A stretch of DNA of 5,556 bases from an uncultured Clostridia bacterium (GTDB lineage: Bacteria; Bacillota; Clostridia; Christensenellales; CAG-138): positions 1-5,556 of the forward strand of contig CALCEX010000053.1 of NCBI GenBank assembly GCA_937900325.1, given 5' to 3'. A program made the position numbers and the translations under genes. Below the pieces are notes generated by a model that was given only the letters and a program-made list of their open reading frames with translations, ran no database searches and was not told where the DNA came from. This document shows, piece by piece, positions 1 through 5,556 of the stretch (the first letter of the stretch is position 1; each line of letters opens with the position of its first letter).

Positions 1-952
1 CGCTGCGGTGATTCTGATAATGTCGGTTATGGAAAAAAACGGTGTGGATACCCTGGATAAGCTTTTTTCGGCCGCCTTCGGCAAAAAAGCGGGACATATA
101 GCCGCGATACCCATTATTTTACTGTTTACTGTAAGCGCTTCCTTCATACTTATAGATTTTGTGAACATGATACACAGCTTTGTGTTTTACAATTCAGGGT
201 ACTGGGAGATAGCGCTGTGGGTGCTGCTAACGTCGCTTTTGCTCAGCTTTATGGGTCTTGAATGCATATCGCGCACTACGCTGCTGATATTGCCTGTGTT
301 TGCGGCGGCGGTGCTTGCGGCGCTCCTGATACCCCATAAGAGCTATGCGATTTACAGGCTTTCGCCATTTCCCGGCAATTCGCTGGAGGATATGGGCAGG
401 CTGACGCTGCACAACCTGCTGCGTACCTTTGGGGCGATGATGGCTTTGCTTACGGTTACGGATAAGCTTTGCGGAATGAGGTTTGCCAAAAGCTCATGCC
501 TTATAGGCGCGGTATGCGCGGCGGCGTTTACCGCATTGACCCAGTTTGCCATAGCGATGGCATACGACTATATAGATCTTGCGGATATGCTCTTTCCGCT
601 TTACCGGATGGAGATGATAATGGCGGAGGAGGGATATCTTTTCAGAATGGACAATCTCTCGCTCTTCTTTTGGCTAATGGCGGGCATAACCACGGCGGCG
701 TACTACATTTACGGCAGCGCGATGCTGTGGTGCAGATGCTTCGGCCCGAAGGACACGCGGCCGGGAGTAGTGGCGTTTACGGTTATGGCAGGCTGTGCGG
801 TAGTGATGCAGTCTGAGGGACATTACGACGAGTTCCGTACGCTTTATTATAATGTGGGCAGATGGGGCTGGACGATAATATCGCTGCCCCTGATAGCGGC
901 GGCTGTGCTGAGCGTAAGACGCGGTATAGCGGCAAGGAGCGGCAAGGCATGA
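1..952 (+). CDS. gerAB: GerAB-family spore germination permease (B subunit of germinant receptor), 5' truncated
   Basis: The reading frame is already open at base 2 and ends at TGA 950-952, so the N-terminus lies outside the window. About 316 residues are visible; the family usually has about 360-375 with ten membrane helices, so some 50-60 residues (the first helix or so) are missing. Counting from the Val codon at base 8, hydrophobic segments lie near residues 30-56, 65-87, 91-109, 140-152, 164-185, 217-241, 253-268 and 287-303. The stretch around 195-223 (FPLYRMEMIMAEEGYLFRMD and the following helix) fits the conserved 'family R.e.i...g.l.R.d' block of the GerAB/APC-like fold. GerAB proteins sit in the spore inner membrane and are thought to bind or transport germinants such as amino acids. 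The stop overlaps the next start (ATGA), so it is translationally coupled to the GerAC gene. The in-frame GTG at 8 and ATG at 20 are internal, not starts. The symbol names the family, not a specific paralogue. Confidence 0.9.
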   Translation, partial: AAVILIMSVMEKNGVDTLDKLFSAAFGKKAGHIAAIPIILLFTVSASFILIDFVNMIHSFVFYNSGYWEIALWVLLTSLLLSFMGLECISRTTLLILPVFAAAVLAALLIPHKSYAIYRLSPFPGNSLEDMGRLTLHNLLRTFGAMMALLTVTDKLCGMRFAKSSCLIGAVCAAAFTALTQFAIAMAYDYIDLADMLFPLYRMEMIMAEEGYLFRMDNLSLFFWLMAGITTAAYYIYGSAMLWCRCFGPKDTRPGVVAFTVMAGCAVVMQSEGHYDEFRTLYYNVGRWGWTIISLPLIAAAVLSVRRGIAARSGKA

Positions 953-2187
953 AAAAGGCGGCTTTGATGATACTTGCGCTTGTGCTGTGCGTAAATATGG
1001 GCGGCTGCCTTGGCGCTGTTCAGGCGGACGATTATATTTACGTTGTCGGTATAGGCTTTGACAAGGGTTCTCAGTACAGATTCAATGTTACGTTTCTGGT
1101 ACAAAAGGAAGTGTCCGGGTCCGAGCAGGCGTCAACGGGCGGCGCTGAGATAATATCTGCCGAAGGCGACACGCTTTTTGACGCAATAACCGTACTTAGC
1201 GCGGGGGTGCCGTTTCGGATAAATTTCTCCCGGGTAAATACCTTCTTTTTTGGCGAGGAGGTGGCCCGCAGCGGCAGCATAAAGGAGCTTTCGAATATAA
1301 CCTTTAACGCGCTGAAGATACGCCAGTCGGCAAAGCTCATGGTATGCCTCGGCACAGCGCAAAGGCTCATGCAGGGTCTATGCCTGGAGGATGTGCCAAA
1401 TATAACCAAGCTGCAATTCAGCGTGTTTCAGGATTACGCCGCGGAGGGGATTACGGTCATAACCAATTACGCCCGTATGCTGGAAAGCATAAGAGGACGG
1501 CGGTCGGATCCCTTAATGATGCTGGGCGGCGTAGATGTGAGCGCCGTAAAAAAACAGGAGTCCATTGCGAAGGAGATGACGGGAACGGGCGGAAAGAGCG
1601 AAGGAAGCGGCGAAAAACAGGAGGAGCAGGAGGAATACACTACCGGCGGAGTGCGGCGCCTCGGGGGCATGAGCCCTTATGTAGCCGGTACGGCTCTGTT
1701 TGACGGCTGGTATATGAAGGGCATACTGAGCGGCTATGATACCATGTTCTTGCTGCTGGGACGCGGGGAGCTGAAAAAGGGAGCTTTGAAGGTACGGCAT
1801 AATGAGGAATGGGCGGTGCTTTACATAAAGGACGAGAAGCCACCGAGAGTAAAGCTGACGTTGGCGGGCGTGCCGCGGGCAAGGGTGGAGCTGGAGATGT
1901 CGTGCAACATAGTGAAGTACAAGGGAGACGCCAGGTCAGACGAGTGGAACAGCGGATTGCAGCAGACGGCGGAACAACTCGTATCCAACGAGATGGCCAG
2001 GGTATTCAACATATGCCGCGGGCTGAACAGCGACGCCTTTGGATTCGGGGAATATGCGTCTACTCAGTTTTCAGACATCGTGAGCTGGGAAGGGTATGAC
2101 TGGAAGAGCAAATACCCTCTTATGGAGGCGGAATTCAGCGTTAAGCTGGAGCTGGCAGATGAAAATGTGACCACAAGGCTTGAGTAA
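949..2187 (+). CDS. gerAC: Ger(x)C/GerAC-family spore germination lipoprotein (C subunit)
   Basis: The protein has 412 residues, close to the usual size. The ATG at 949 is chosen because it has AAGGAG (934-939) nine bases upstream, gives a lipoprotein signal peptide and overlaps the gerAB stop as ATGA; the longer frame opening at 862 would read through gerAB. The signal is Lys-Lys, a hydrophobic stretch (about residues 4-17) and a lipobox-like MGGC with Cys20 as the lipidated residue (Met at -3 is unusual). DDYIYVVGIGFDKG (about 27-40) matches the start of the mature N-terminal domain. GTALF at 247-251 with the following G.YMKGILSGYDT and LLGRGE is the family's middle block. The C-terminal domain carries DAFGFG (362-367) and the Trp-rich WEGYDWKSKYP (380-390), both family hallmarks. 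A charged Lys/Glu/Gly-rich linker occupies about 201-235. GerAC proteins are lipid-anchored on the outer face of the spore inner membrane and act with the A and B subunits in the germinant receptor. Confidence 0.93.
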   Translation: MKKAALMILALVLCVNMGGCLGAVQADDYIYVVGIGFDKGSQYRFNVTFLVQKEVSGSEQASTGGAEIISAEGDTLFDAITVLSAGVPFRINFSRVNTFFFGEEVARSGSIKELSNITFNALKIRQSAKLMVCLGTAQRLMQGLCLEDVPNITKLQFSVFQDYAAEGITVITNYARMLESIRGRRSDPLMMLGGVDVSAVKKQESIAKEMTGTGGKSEGSGEKQEEQEEYTTGGVRRLGGMSPYVAGTALFDGWYMKGILSGYDTMFLLLGRGELKKGALKVRHNEEWAVLYIKDEKPPRVKLTLAGVPRARVELEMSCNIVKYKGDARSDEWNSGLQQTAEQLVSNEMARVFNICRGLNSDAFGFGEYASTQFSDIVSWEGYDWKSKYPLMEAEFSVKLELADENVTTRLE

Positions 2188-2193
2188 AGGGGA
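2186..2193 (+). promoter_or_regulatory. Ribosome binding site of the 53-codon membrane protein gene
   Basis: AAAGGGGA begins inside the gerAC stop codon and ends five bases before the ATG at 2199. It supports translation of the short frame at 2199 rather than the overlapping Arg-rich frame that opens at 2180, which has no such site correctly spaced. Confidence 0.6.
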
Positions 2194-2198
2194 AAACC

Positions 2199-2360
2199 AT
2201 GGAAACGGTGTTTTTGGCGCTGTGCGCGGCGGGCGCGGCATACTGCGTGCTGTACGGCGCATATTGTATAAGCGCAGGAAAAGGGAGCGGCGGGGCTGGC
2301 GCGATGACGCTGGGGCTGCTTGCGGCCCTTTCGGCGGCGCTGCTTGCGATAATCGCTTAG
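2199..2360 (+). CDS. Small two-helix membrane protein, possible germinant-receptor D subunit
   Basis: This is a short gene: ATG 2199, 53 codons, TAG 2358-2360. It starts 11 bases after the gerAC stop, behind a good Shine-Dalgarno sequence. The product is almost entirely hydrophobic: helix 1 at about residues 3-25 (METVFLALCAAGAAYCVLYG and onward), a Gly/Ser/Lys loop at 27-34 (GKGSGGAG), and helix 2 at about 36-53. It contains three Cys (9, 16, 23) spaced by seven, which would lie on one face of helix 1. Known from the field: some Bacillus ger operons carry small D-subunit genes encoding two-helix proteins that modulate receptor activity. Position at the operon end and the two-helix plan suggest the same role here, but this is inference; at this length sequence similarity is weak evidence. 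It could instead be an unrelated small membrane protein. Confidence is good that it is a gene, low for the role. Confidence 0.62.
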   Translation: METVFLALCAAGAAYCVLYGAYCISAGKGSGGAGAMTLGLLAALSAALLAIIA

Positions 2361-2388
2361 CTTTTATGATTAAATATGAAAAAGTTGT

Positions 2389-2416
2389 TTGATAAATCGG
2401 TATGATATGTTAAAAT
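2389..2416 (+). promoter_or_regulatory. Predicted sigma-A-type promoter of the 104-residue protein gene
   Basis: TTGATA (2389-2394, five of six to consensus) and TAAAAT (2411-2416, five of six) are separated by 16 bases. A TG dinucleotide at 2408-2409 forms an extended -10. The surrounding gap (2361-2443) is much more AT-rich than the flanking genes. Transcription would start near 2423, giving a leader of about 20 bases. No convincing terminator for the germination operon precedes it, so read-through from upstream is also possible. Confidence 0.6.
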
Positions 2417-2429
2417 AACCGTATATGGT

Positions 2430-2438
2430 GGGGGTGAT
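2430..2438 (+). promoter_or_regulatory. Ribosome binding site of the 104-residue protein gene
   Basis: GGGGGTGAT closely follows the anti-Shine-Dalgarno complement AGGAGGTGAT. The G-run ends nine bases before the ATG at 2444, which fixes this start. Confidence 0.65.
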
Positions 2439-2443
2439 TTTGT

Positions 2444-2758
2444 ATGCCGAAGAGTTACGGCGGCGATGAAGATATACTGAAAATACTCGAGCGGGCAACG
2501 GCGGAGGCAAAGGCTCTTCGTAATGACGCTGAGAGCGGCATTTCAAAAAAGGTAATGAAAAATGCCATGGATATGGCTGCAAAGTATCAGCTGATAATGG
2601 ATGCGGCGGAGCAGGAGATAACCGATGAGTACCAAAGCAGCGGCGTGCTGACCAGCGCGCGGGTATGCGATATAAACCGCGGTATGGACGATTATGTTCT
2701 GTCTGTTCAAACGGTAATGTCCCTCATGGAAAAGGCAAAGGCTGAGGACGGGAAATAA
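2444..2758 (+). CDS. Hypothetical 104-residue soluble helical protein
   Basis: I do not recognise a family. The start is secure: ATG 2444 behind GGGGGTGAT, with a promoter just upstream; the stop is TAA 2756-2758. The protein has no signal peptide or membrane segment, so it is probably cytoplasmic. It is rich in Ala, Glu, Lys, Asp and Met and poor in Pro and aromatics, which predicts a mainly helical fold: a long helix or two at about residues 8-63, a short break around SSGVLTS (65-71), then a helix at about 76-100 containing DINRGMDDYVLSVQ. There is one Cys (75) and no recognisable catalytic or nucleotide-binding motif. It is a monocistronic-looking gene between the germination operon and the c-di-AMP operon, with its own promoter. 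A role in sporulation or c-di-AMP signalling cannot be claimed from position alone. Confidence 0.75.
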   Translation: MPKSYGGDEDILKILERATAEAKALRNDAESGISKKVMKNAMDMAAKYQLIMDAAEQEITDEYQSSGVLTSARVCDINRGMDDYVLSVQTVMSLMEKAKAEDGK

Positions 2759-2796
2759 CATTCCATTCATTTCCTTTGTAAATATTTGTTTAAAAG

Positions 2797-2828
2797 AAGC
2801 CCGCAGGCGGTGAAAGCATGCCGGGCTT
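2797..2828 (+). repeat. Inverted repeat overlapping the cdaA promoter
   Basis: AAGCCCG (2797-2803) and CGGGCTT (2822-2828) are perfect 7-base inverted arms separated by 18 bases; short extra pairings inside are possible. The repeat covers the proposed -35 and most of the spacer of the cdaA promoter. No T-run follows the right arm (GTAGTATAAT instead), so it is not a standard intrinsic terminator. It could be an operator or a degenerate terminator of the upstream gene. Confidence 0.45.
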
Positions 2829-2838
2829 GTAGTATAAT
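2810..2838 (+). promoter_or_regulatory. Predicted sigma-A-type promoter of the cdaA-cdaR operon
   Basis: A perfect TATAAT (2833-2838) lies 17 bases downstream of GTGAAA (2810-2815, four of six to TTGACA). Transcription would start near 2845, about 60 bases before the proposed cdaA start. It is in the intergenic gap and in the correct orientation. The -35 is weak, which would fit a need for an activator or simply a modest promoter. Confidence 0.58.
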
Positions 2839-2850
2839 AACGTGCAAAAT

Positions 2851-2871
2851 TGCGGCAGGATGTTTGCCGCA
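2851..2871 (+). other. Hairpin in the predicted cdaA mRNA leader
   Basis: TGCGGCA (2851-2857) and TGCCGCA (2865-2871) form a perfect 7-bp stem with a 7-base loop (GGATGTT). It would begin about six bases after the predicted transcription start. The right arm can alternatively pair with CGGCA at 2878-2882 (TGCCG 2865-2869, 5 bp, 8-base loop), so two exclusive structures are possible ahead of the ribosome binding site. No T-run follows, so it is not a terminator. It may be a 5' mRNA-stabilising stem; regulation is speculative. Confidence 0.45.
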
Positions 2872-2885
2872 TAAAAACGGCAGCG

Positions 2886-2896
2886 AAAGGCGGGTG
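2886..2896 (+). promoter_or_regulatory. Ribosome binding site deciding the TTG start of cdaA
   Basis: AAAGGCGGGTG resembles the AAAGGAGGTG consensus with small changes; GGCGGG ends nine bases before the TTG at 2904. The other in-frame TTG at 2850 lies inside the leader hairpin region, near the predicted transcription start, with no ribosome binding site. Confidence 0.6.
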
Positions 2897-2903
2897 CGGG
2901 CCA

Positions 2904-3761
2904 TTGGCATATAATATACTGGTAAAAACCATTTCCGGCGGTATTCAGCAGTTTCAGGCGAGCGATGCTGTGGACATAGCGATAATAACCGTACTGATAT
3001 ATCACTTGATACTGCTGACCAAGGAGACCCGGGCGTTTCAGGTACTGAAGGGCATAGGGATCGTATTCATAGCCGCGCTGATAAGCGATGTGCTGCAGCT
3101 GGTGACTATAAGCTGGCTGCTCAATTCATTGCTTTCTGTTGGCATTATACTGGCCGTGGTGCTGTTCCAGCCGGAACTTCGCCGCGCATTGGAGCATATC
3201 GGCCGCGGGAAACTGTTCTCGCGGGAGTTCTTCGGCAGTATAATAGACAACGGCTCGGAGGATACCGTGCGTGAAATGCATCAGGCAATAACAGACCTTG
3301 CCAAGCGCAGGGTAGGCGCGCTGATAGTCATAGAGCAGCGTACCGGCCTGGGTGATATAATAAATACCGGCACACTTATAGAGGGACGCATTTCCGCACC
3401 CCTTATAGAGAACATATTCGAGCCTAATACTCCGCTGCATGACGGCGCCATGATAATACGAAACAATGAAATAGTCGCGGCGGCCTGCATTCTACCCCTC
3501 GTGGAGGATATAGCGGTGGCGCGTGAGCTGGGCACAAGGCACAGGGCGGGATTGGGCATATCCTCGGTGTCCGACAGCATCACCATAATCGTCTCCGAGG
3601 AGACGGGCGTCATATCCATGGCCAGGGATGGTAAGCTGGTGCGCTATATTGACAGCAAGGCGTTAAAGAACCTCCTTGAATCCGTATTTGTCCATAAGGA
3701 AAAGGAATTCCAGATGCCTTCCCTCAGCAGCTTCAGAATAAGGAAGGGCAATCATAAATGA
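2904..3761 (+). CDS. cdaA: Membrane diadenylate cyclase CdaA (c-di-AMP synthase, DisA_N domain)
   Basis: CdaA condenses two ATP into cyclic di-AMP, the second messenger for potassium, osmotic and cell-wall homeostasis in Gram-positives. The TTG start at 2904 gives 285 residues, close to the roughly 270-280 usual for the family; an upstream in-frame TTG at 2850 would add 18 atypical residues. Three N-terminal membrane helices lie at about residues 23-38, 52-68 and 72-88, followed by the family signature FQPELRRALEHIGRG (about 88-102). The cytoplasmic cyclase domain has both catalytic signatures: DGA at 180-182 (within TPLHDGAMII) and RHR at 212-214 (within LGTRHRAGLGIS). No key residue is missing, so it should be active. 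It is the first gene of its operon and overlaps cdaR by ATGA (3758-3761), consistent with the known CdaA-CdaR complex. DisA is excluded because there are membrane helices and no C-terminal DNA-binding domain. Confidence 0.96.
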   Translation: MAYNILVKTISGGIQQFQASDAVDIAIITVLIYHLILLTKETRAFQVLKGIGIVFIAALISDVLQLVTISWLLNSLLSVGIILAVVLFQPELRRALEHIGRGKLFSREFFGSIIDNGSEDTVREMHQAITDLAKRRVGALIVIEQRTGLGDIINTGTLIEGRISAPLIENIFEPNTPLHDGAMIIRNNEIVAAACILPLVEDIAVARELGTRHRAGLGISSVSDSITIIVSEETGVISMARDGKLVRYIDSKALKNLLESVFVHKEKEFQMPSLSSFRIRKGNHK

Positions 3762-5035
3762 AAAAGAACGAGGTAGGCGCCATCATACTTAATTGGCTGA
3801 AGAGCTTCTTTACTAAGAATCTCGCGTTGAAGATAGTATCTCTGCTGTTCGCCATGCTGATATGGGGATATGTTATGGTAGAGGTTAATCCAAAGAGGGT
3901 AAAGACCATAACGGACGTGCCGGTAAGCTTTTCCGGCGAAAGCGCGCTGCATGATCGCGGCCTTGCCGTGCGCGGCGACAGGGACGATATACTAAAAAAC
4001 GTAACCGTAAAGGTAAAGGTACAGCTTACGGAGTATACTGGCCTTGACGCATCGGATATATCGGCGTCTGTAAGCCTGCGTCCGGTCAACAAGGCGGATA
4101 CATATAAGCTCAAGATAGACGCTACGTCAAGCCTCGGTACGGTGGAAACAGTAAGCCCCAGCGAGGTAACCATAGAGGTGGATGAGCTGGCTACGATGCT
4201 CGTGCCGATAGACGTTGAGTACTCCGGCGAACTTCCGGACGGTTACTGGAAAAGCGAGCCTACGCTTGCTTCTCAGTCCATAAAGGTGAGCGGCCCACGA
4301 GACGACGTATCCACCATATCCAAGGCCATATGCACCATAGACCTTGAGAACAGAACTACCTCCTACAATGAAGCGATATTGTTGAAATATGTTGATAAGA
4401 ACGGCGATGAAATAGACACTGCGCTGTTCCTCGATACTCTGCCGTCTGTCGTTGTAAAGATGGATGTGCTGCGCATAGTGGAGCTGCCGATAAACGCCGC
4501 TGACGCCGTGCTCGGCGCGGATGCATTGCCGGCGAATTATGAGGTATACGATGTGGTGGCAACGCCGCCAACCGTAAGGGTAGTGGGCTCCGAGAGCGCG
4601 TTATCCGGTCTTACGGGCATCAATATCGAAAATATCGACGTTTCCGGTTGCAGCTCAAGCGTGCAGCAGAACATAGTGATAACCGCGCCGGAAGGGACTA
4701 CGCTGCTGGACGACCCGAATATAACGGTATATGTGGGCATAAGGGAAAAGCAGGACAGCGTACAGTTCAAGGATGTGCCGATAGAGACTAAGGGCCTGGG
4801 AAAGAAGCTTACGGCAGAACTTTCCGCGTTGGAGTGCGATGTGAACATAACCGGCCGCACCAGCCTCATGAAGCTGCTTCAGCGCAAGAATGTATCGGTA
4901 TACGTGGACCTGACAGGACTTGCTGCCGGAACATACAAAATCACGCCAATGGTAGCTCTTGCCTCCAAGGAGATGCAGACGGATCTTAGATGGACGGTAT
5001 CCCTGCCTGAGGTCACAGTAACCATAAAGGAATAA
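3758..5035 (+). CDS. cdaR: CdaR, YbbR-repeat regulator of CdaA
   Basis: The protein has 425 residues. ATG 3758 overlaps the cdaA stop and follows AGGAAGG (3741-3747) at a normal distance. A single membrane anchor at about residues 22-42 (KNLALKIVSLLFAMLIWGYV) is preceded by Lys-rich sequence, so the remainder should lie outside the cell. It is followed by the family's NP...I.DVPV motif. I see four YbbR-type beta-rich repeats at about 52-143, 147-236, 240-328 and 335-424. Later repeats share a V.G-type turn followed by a short helix: VSGPRDDVSTI (177-187), VVGSESALSGL (275-285) and ITGRTSLMKLL (364-374). In Bacillus and Listeria, CdaR binds CdaA in the membrane and changes c-di-AMP output, with activating or inhibiting effects reported by species and condition; the signal sensed is not settled. 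Confidence 0.94.
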   Translation: MKKNEVGAIILNWLKSFFTKNLALKIVSLLFAMLIWGYVMVEVNPKRVKTITDVPVSFSGESALHDRGLAVRGDRDDILKNVTVKVKVQLTEYTGLDASDISASVSLRPVNKADTYKLKIDATSSLGTVETVSPSEVTIEVDELATMLVPIDVEYSGELPDGYWKSEPTLASQSIKVSGPRDDVSTISKAICTIDLENRTTSYNEAILLKYVDKNGDEIDTALFLDTLPSVVVKMDVLRIVELPINAADAVLGADALPANYEVYDVVATPPTVRVVGSESALSGLTGINIENIDVSGCSSSVQQNIVITAPEGTTLLDDPNITVYVGIREKQDSVQFKDVPIETKGLGKKLTAELSALECDVNITGRTSLMKLLQRKNVSVYVDLTGLAAGTYKITPMVALASKEMQTDLRWTVSLPEVTVTIKE

Positions 5036-5044
5036 GCATATATA

Positions 5045-5556
5045 ATGGCGCTGTTGATAAAGGATATAAAGCTTCCGCTGAATGAAAAGGAGTCTTTGCT
5101 GTCAAAGGTGACGGCAAAGACTCTTGGCGTGCCGGAAAACGCCGTAAAGGGGCTTGCAATAAAGCGCATTTCTCTCGATGCGCGCAAAAAAAACGATATC
5201 TGCTTCATATACACCGTAGAGATAAAGCTTGAACCAAAGGACGAAAGGCGGATATTAAAGCGCGGCCTGCCCATGGTATGCGAGGCGGAGGCGCGGGAAA
5301 TACGCGAACTCGCCACCGGCAGCATACCCATGGATAAACCGATCATAGTCGTGGGGATGGGCCCGGGCGGGCTTTTTGCGGCATATACTCTTGCGAAGCA
5401 CGGCTATAAGCCCATAGTGATAGAGCGCGGCGAACCCATAGAAAGGCGTACCCTTGATGTTGAGACCTTCTGGAACGGCGGAATGCTCAGGGAGGACAGC
5501 AACCTCATGTACGGAGAGGGAGGGGCGGGGGCGTTTTCGGACGGCAAGCTTACCAC
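5045..5556 (+). CDS. FAD-dependent dehydrogenase-like flavoprotein (NAD(FAD)-utilizing dehydrogenase family), 3' truncated
   Basis: ATG 5045 opens a frame that stays open to the right edge (170 complete codons). AAAGGA at 5026-5031, inside the end of cdaR, is the likely ribosome binding site, though its spacing of 13 bases is long. The first 95 or so residues form an N-terminal domain containing LPLNEKESLLSKVTAKTLGV and a Lys/Arg-rich middle. A dinucleotide-binding Rossmann motif follows: VVGMGPGGLFAAYTLAKHG (102-120), with G104, G106 and G109 as GxGxxG, and VIERGE with Glu127 at the expected ribose-binding position. NLMYGEGGAGAFSDGKL (153-169) is typical of this family of large, about 460-540-residue, FAD proteins annotated as NAD(FAD)-utilizing or FAD-dependent dehydrogenases. 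The physiological substrate is unknown. It starts nine bases after cdaR, so it is probably in the same operon. The N-terminal half resembles no other family I would prefer. Confidence 0.88.
   Translation, partial: MALLIKDIKLPLNEKESLLSKVTAKTLGVPENAVKGLAIKRISLDARKKNDICFIYTVEIKLEPKDERRILKRGLPMVCEAEAREIRELATGSIPMDKPIIVVGMGPGGLFAAYTLAKHGYKPIVIERGEPIERRTLDVETFWNGGMLREDSNLMYGEGGAGAFSDGKLT

Noticed and set aside
931..947. Direct repeat GGCAAGG twice before the gerAC start
   Set aside because: Short and within coding sequence; the first copy simply supplies the ribosome binding site and the second is too close to the start.
862..948. Longer GerAC frame opening at ATG 862
   Set aside because: It lies wholly inside gerAB in another frame; the lipoprotein signal and ribosome binding site both place the start at 949.
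2346..2356. GCGATAATCGC palindrome at the end of the small membrane gene as a terminator
   Set aside because: Only a 4-bp stem with a 3-base loop and just four T after a gap; too weak for an intrinsic terminator.
2180..2392. Arg/Gly-rich frame MSKGENHG... across the gerAC end and the small membrane gene
   Set aside because: Biased composition with no correctly spaced ribosome binding site, and it overlaps the better-supported two-helix gene at 2199-2360.
2759..2903. c-di-AMP riboswitch (ydaO type) in the cdaA leader
   Set aside because: The predicted leader of about 60 bases is far too short for that element and lacks its multi-stem layout.
3733..4173. 146-codon minus-strand frame
   Set aside because: Antisense shadow of cdaR; composition driven by the complementary codons.
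4879..5346. 155-codon minus-strand frame
   Set aside because: Antisense to cdaR and the flavoprotein; Ser-rich shadow translation with no promoter or family features.

Overview
The window looks like ordinary chromosome of an endospore-forming member of the Clostridia (Firmicutes). Two things support this: a spore germinant-receptor operon, and next to it the c-di-AMP synthase locus cdaA-cdaR typical of Gram-positive bacteria. All genes lie on the plus strand and are tightly packed, with ATGA start/stop overlaps. Base composition is fairly balanced, and isoleucine codons lean strongly to ATA. I cannot name a genus from the sequence.

Region 1 (1-2360) is the end of a germination operon. It holds a GerAB-type permease cut by the left edge, a GerAC-type lipoprotein, and a 53-codon gene for a small protein with two predicted membrane helices. 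By position and architecture the last one could be an accessory 'D subunit' of the receptor. The A subunit is expected just left of the window.

Region 2 (2361-2903) has an AT-rich gap with a good sigma-A-type promoter, then a 104-residue helical protein of unknown function (2444-2758). A 145-base gap follows, with a second promoter (perfect TATAAT) for the next operon. An inverted repeat overlaps that promoter, and a 7-bp hairpin lies at the start of the predicted leader.

Region 3 (2904-5556) is the c-di-AMP operon. It holds cdaA (membrane diadenylate cyclase, probably starting at a TTG), cdaR (membrane-anchored YbbR-repeat regulator of CdaA) and the first 170 codons of an FAD-dependent dehydrogenase-like flavoprotein that runs off the right edge. 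CdaA makes c-di-AMP from two ATP, and CdaR modulates it from the outer face of the membrane. The flavoprotein's role is unknown, and glmM, a common partner of this locus, is not in view.

I found no mobile element, CRISPR array, tRNA, rRNA or known riboswitch, and no clear case for an undescribed multi-gene system. The points most worth a second look are the small two-helix gene, the orphan helical protein with its own promoter, and the paired inverted repeats in front of cdaA.
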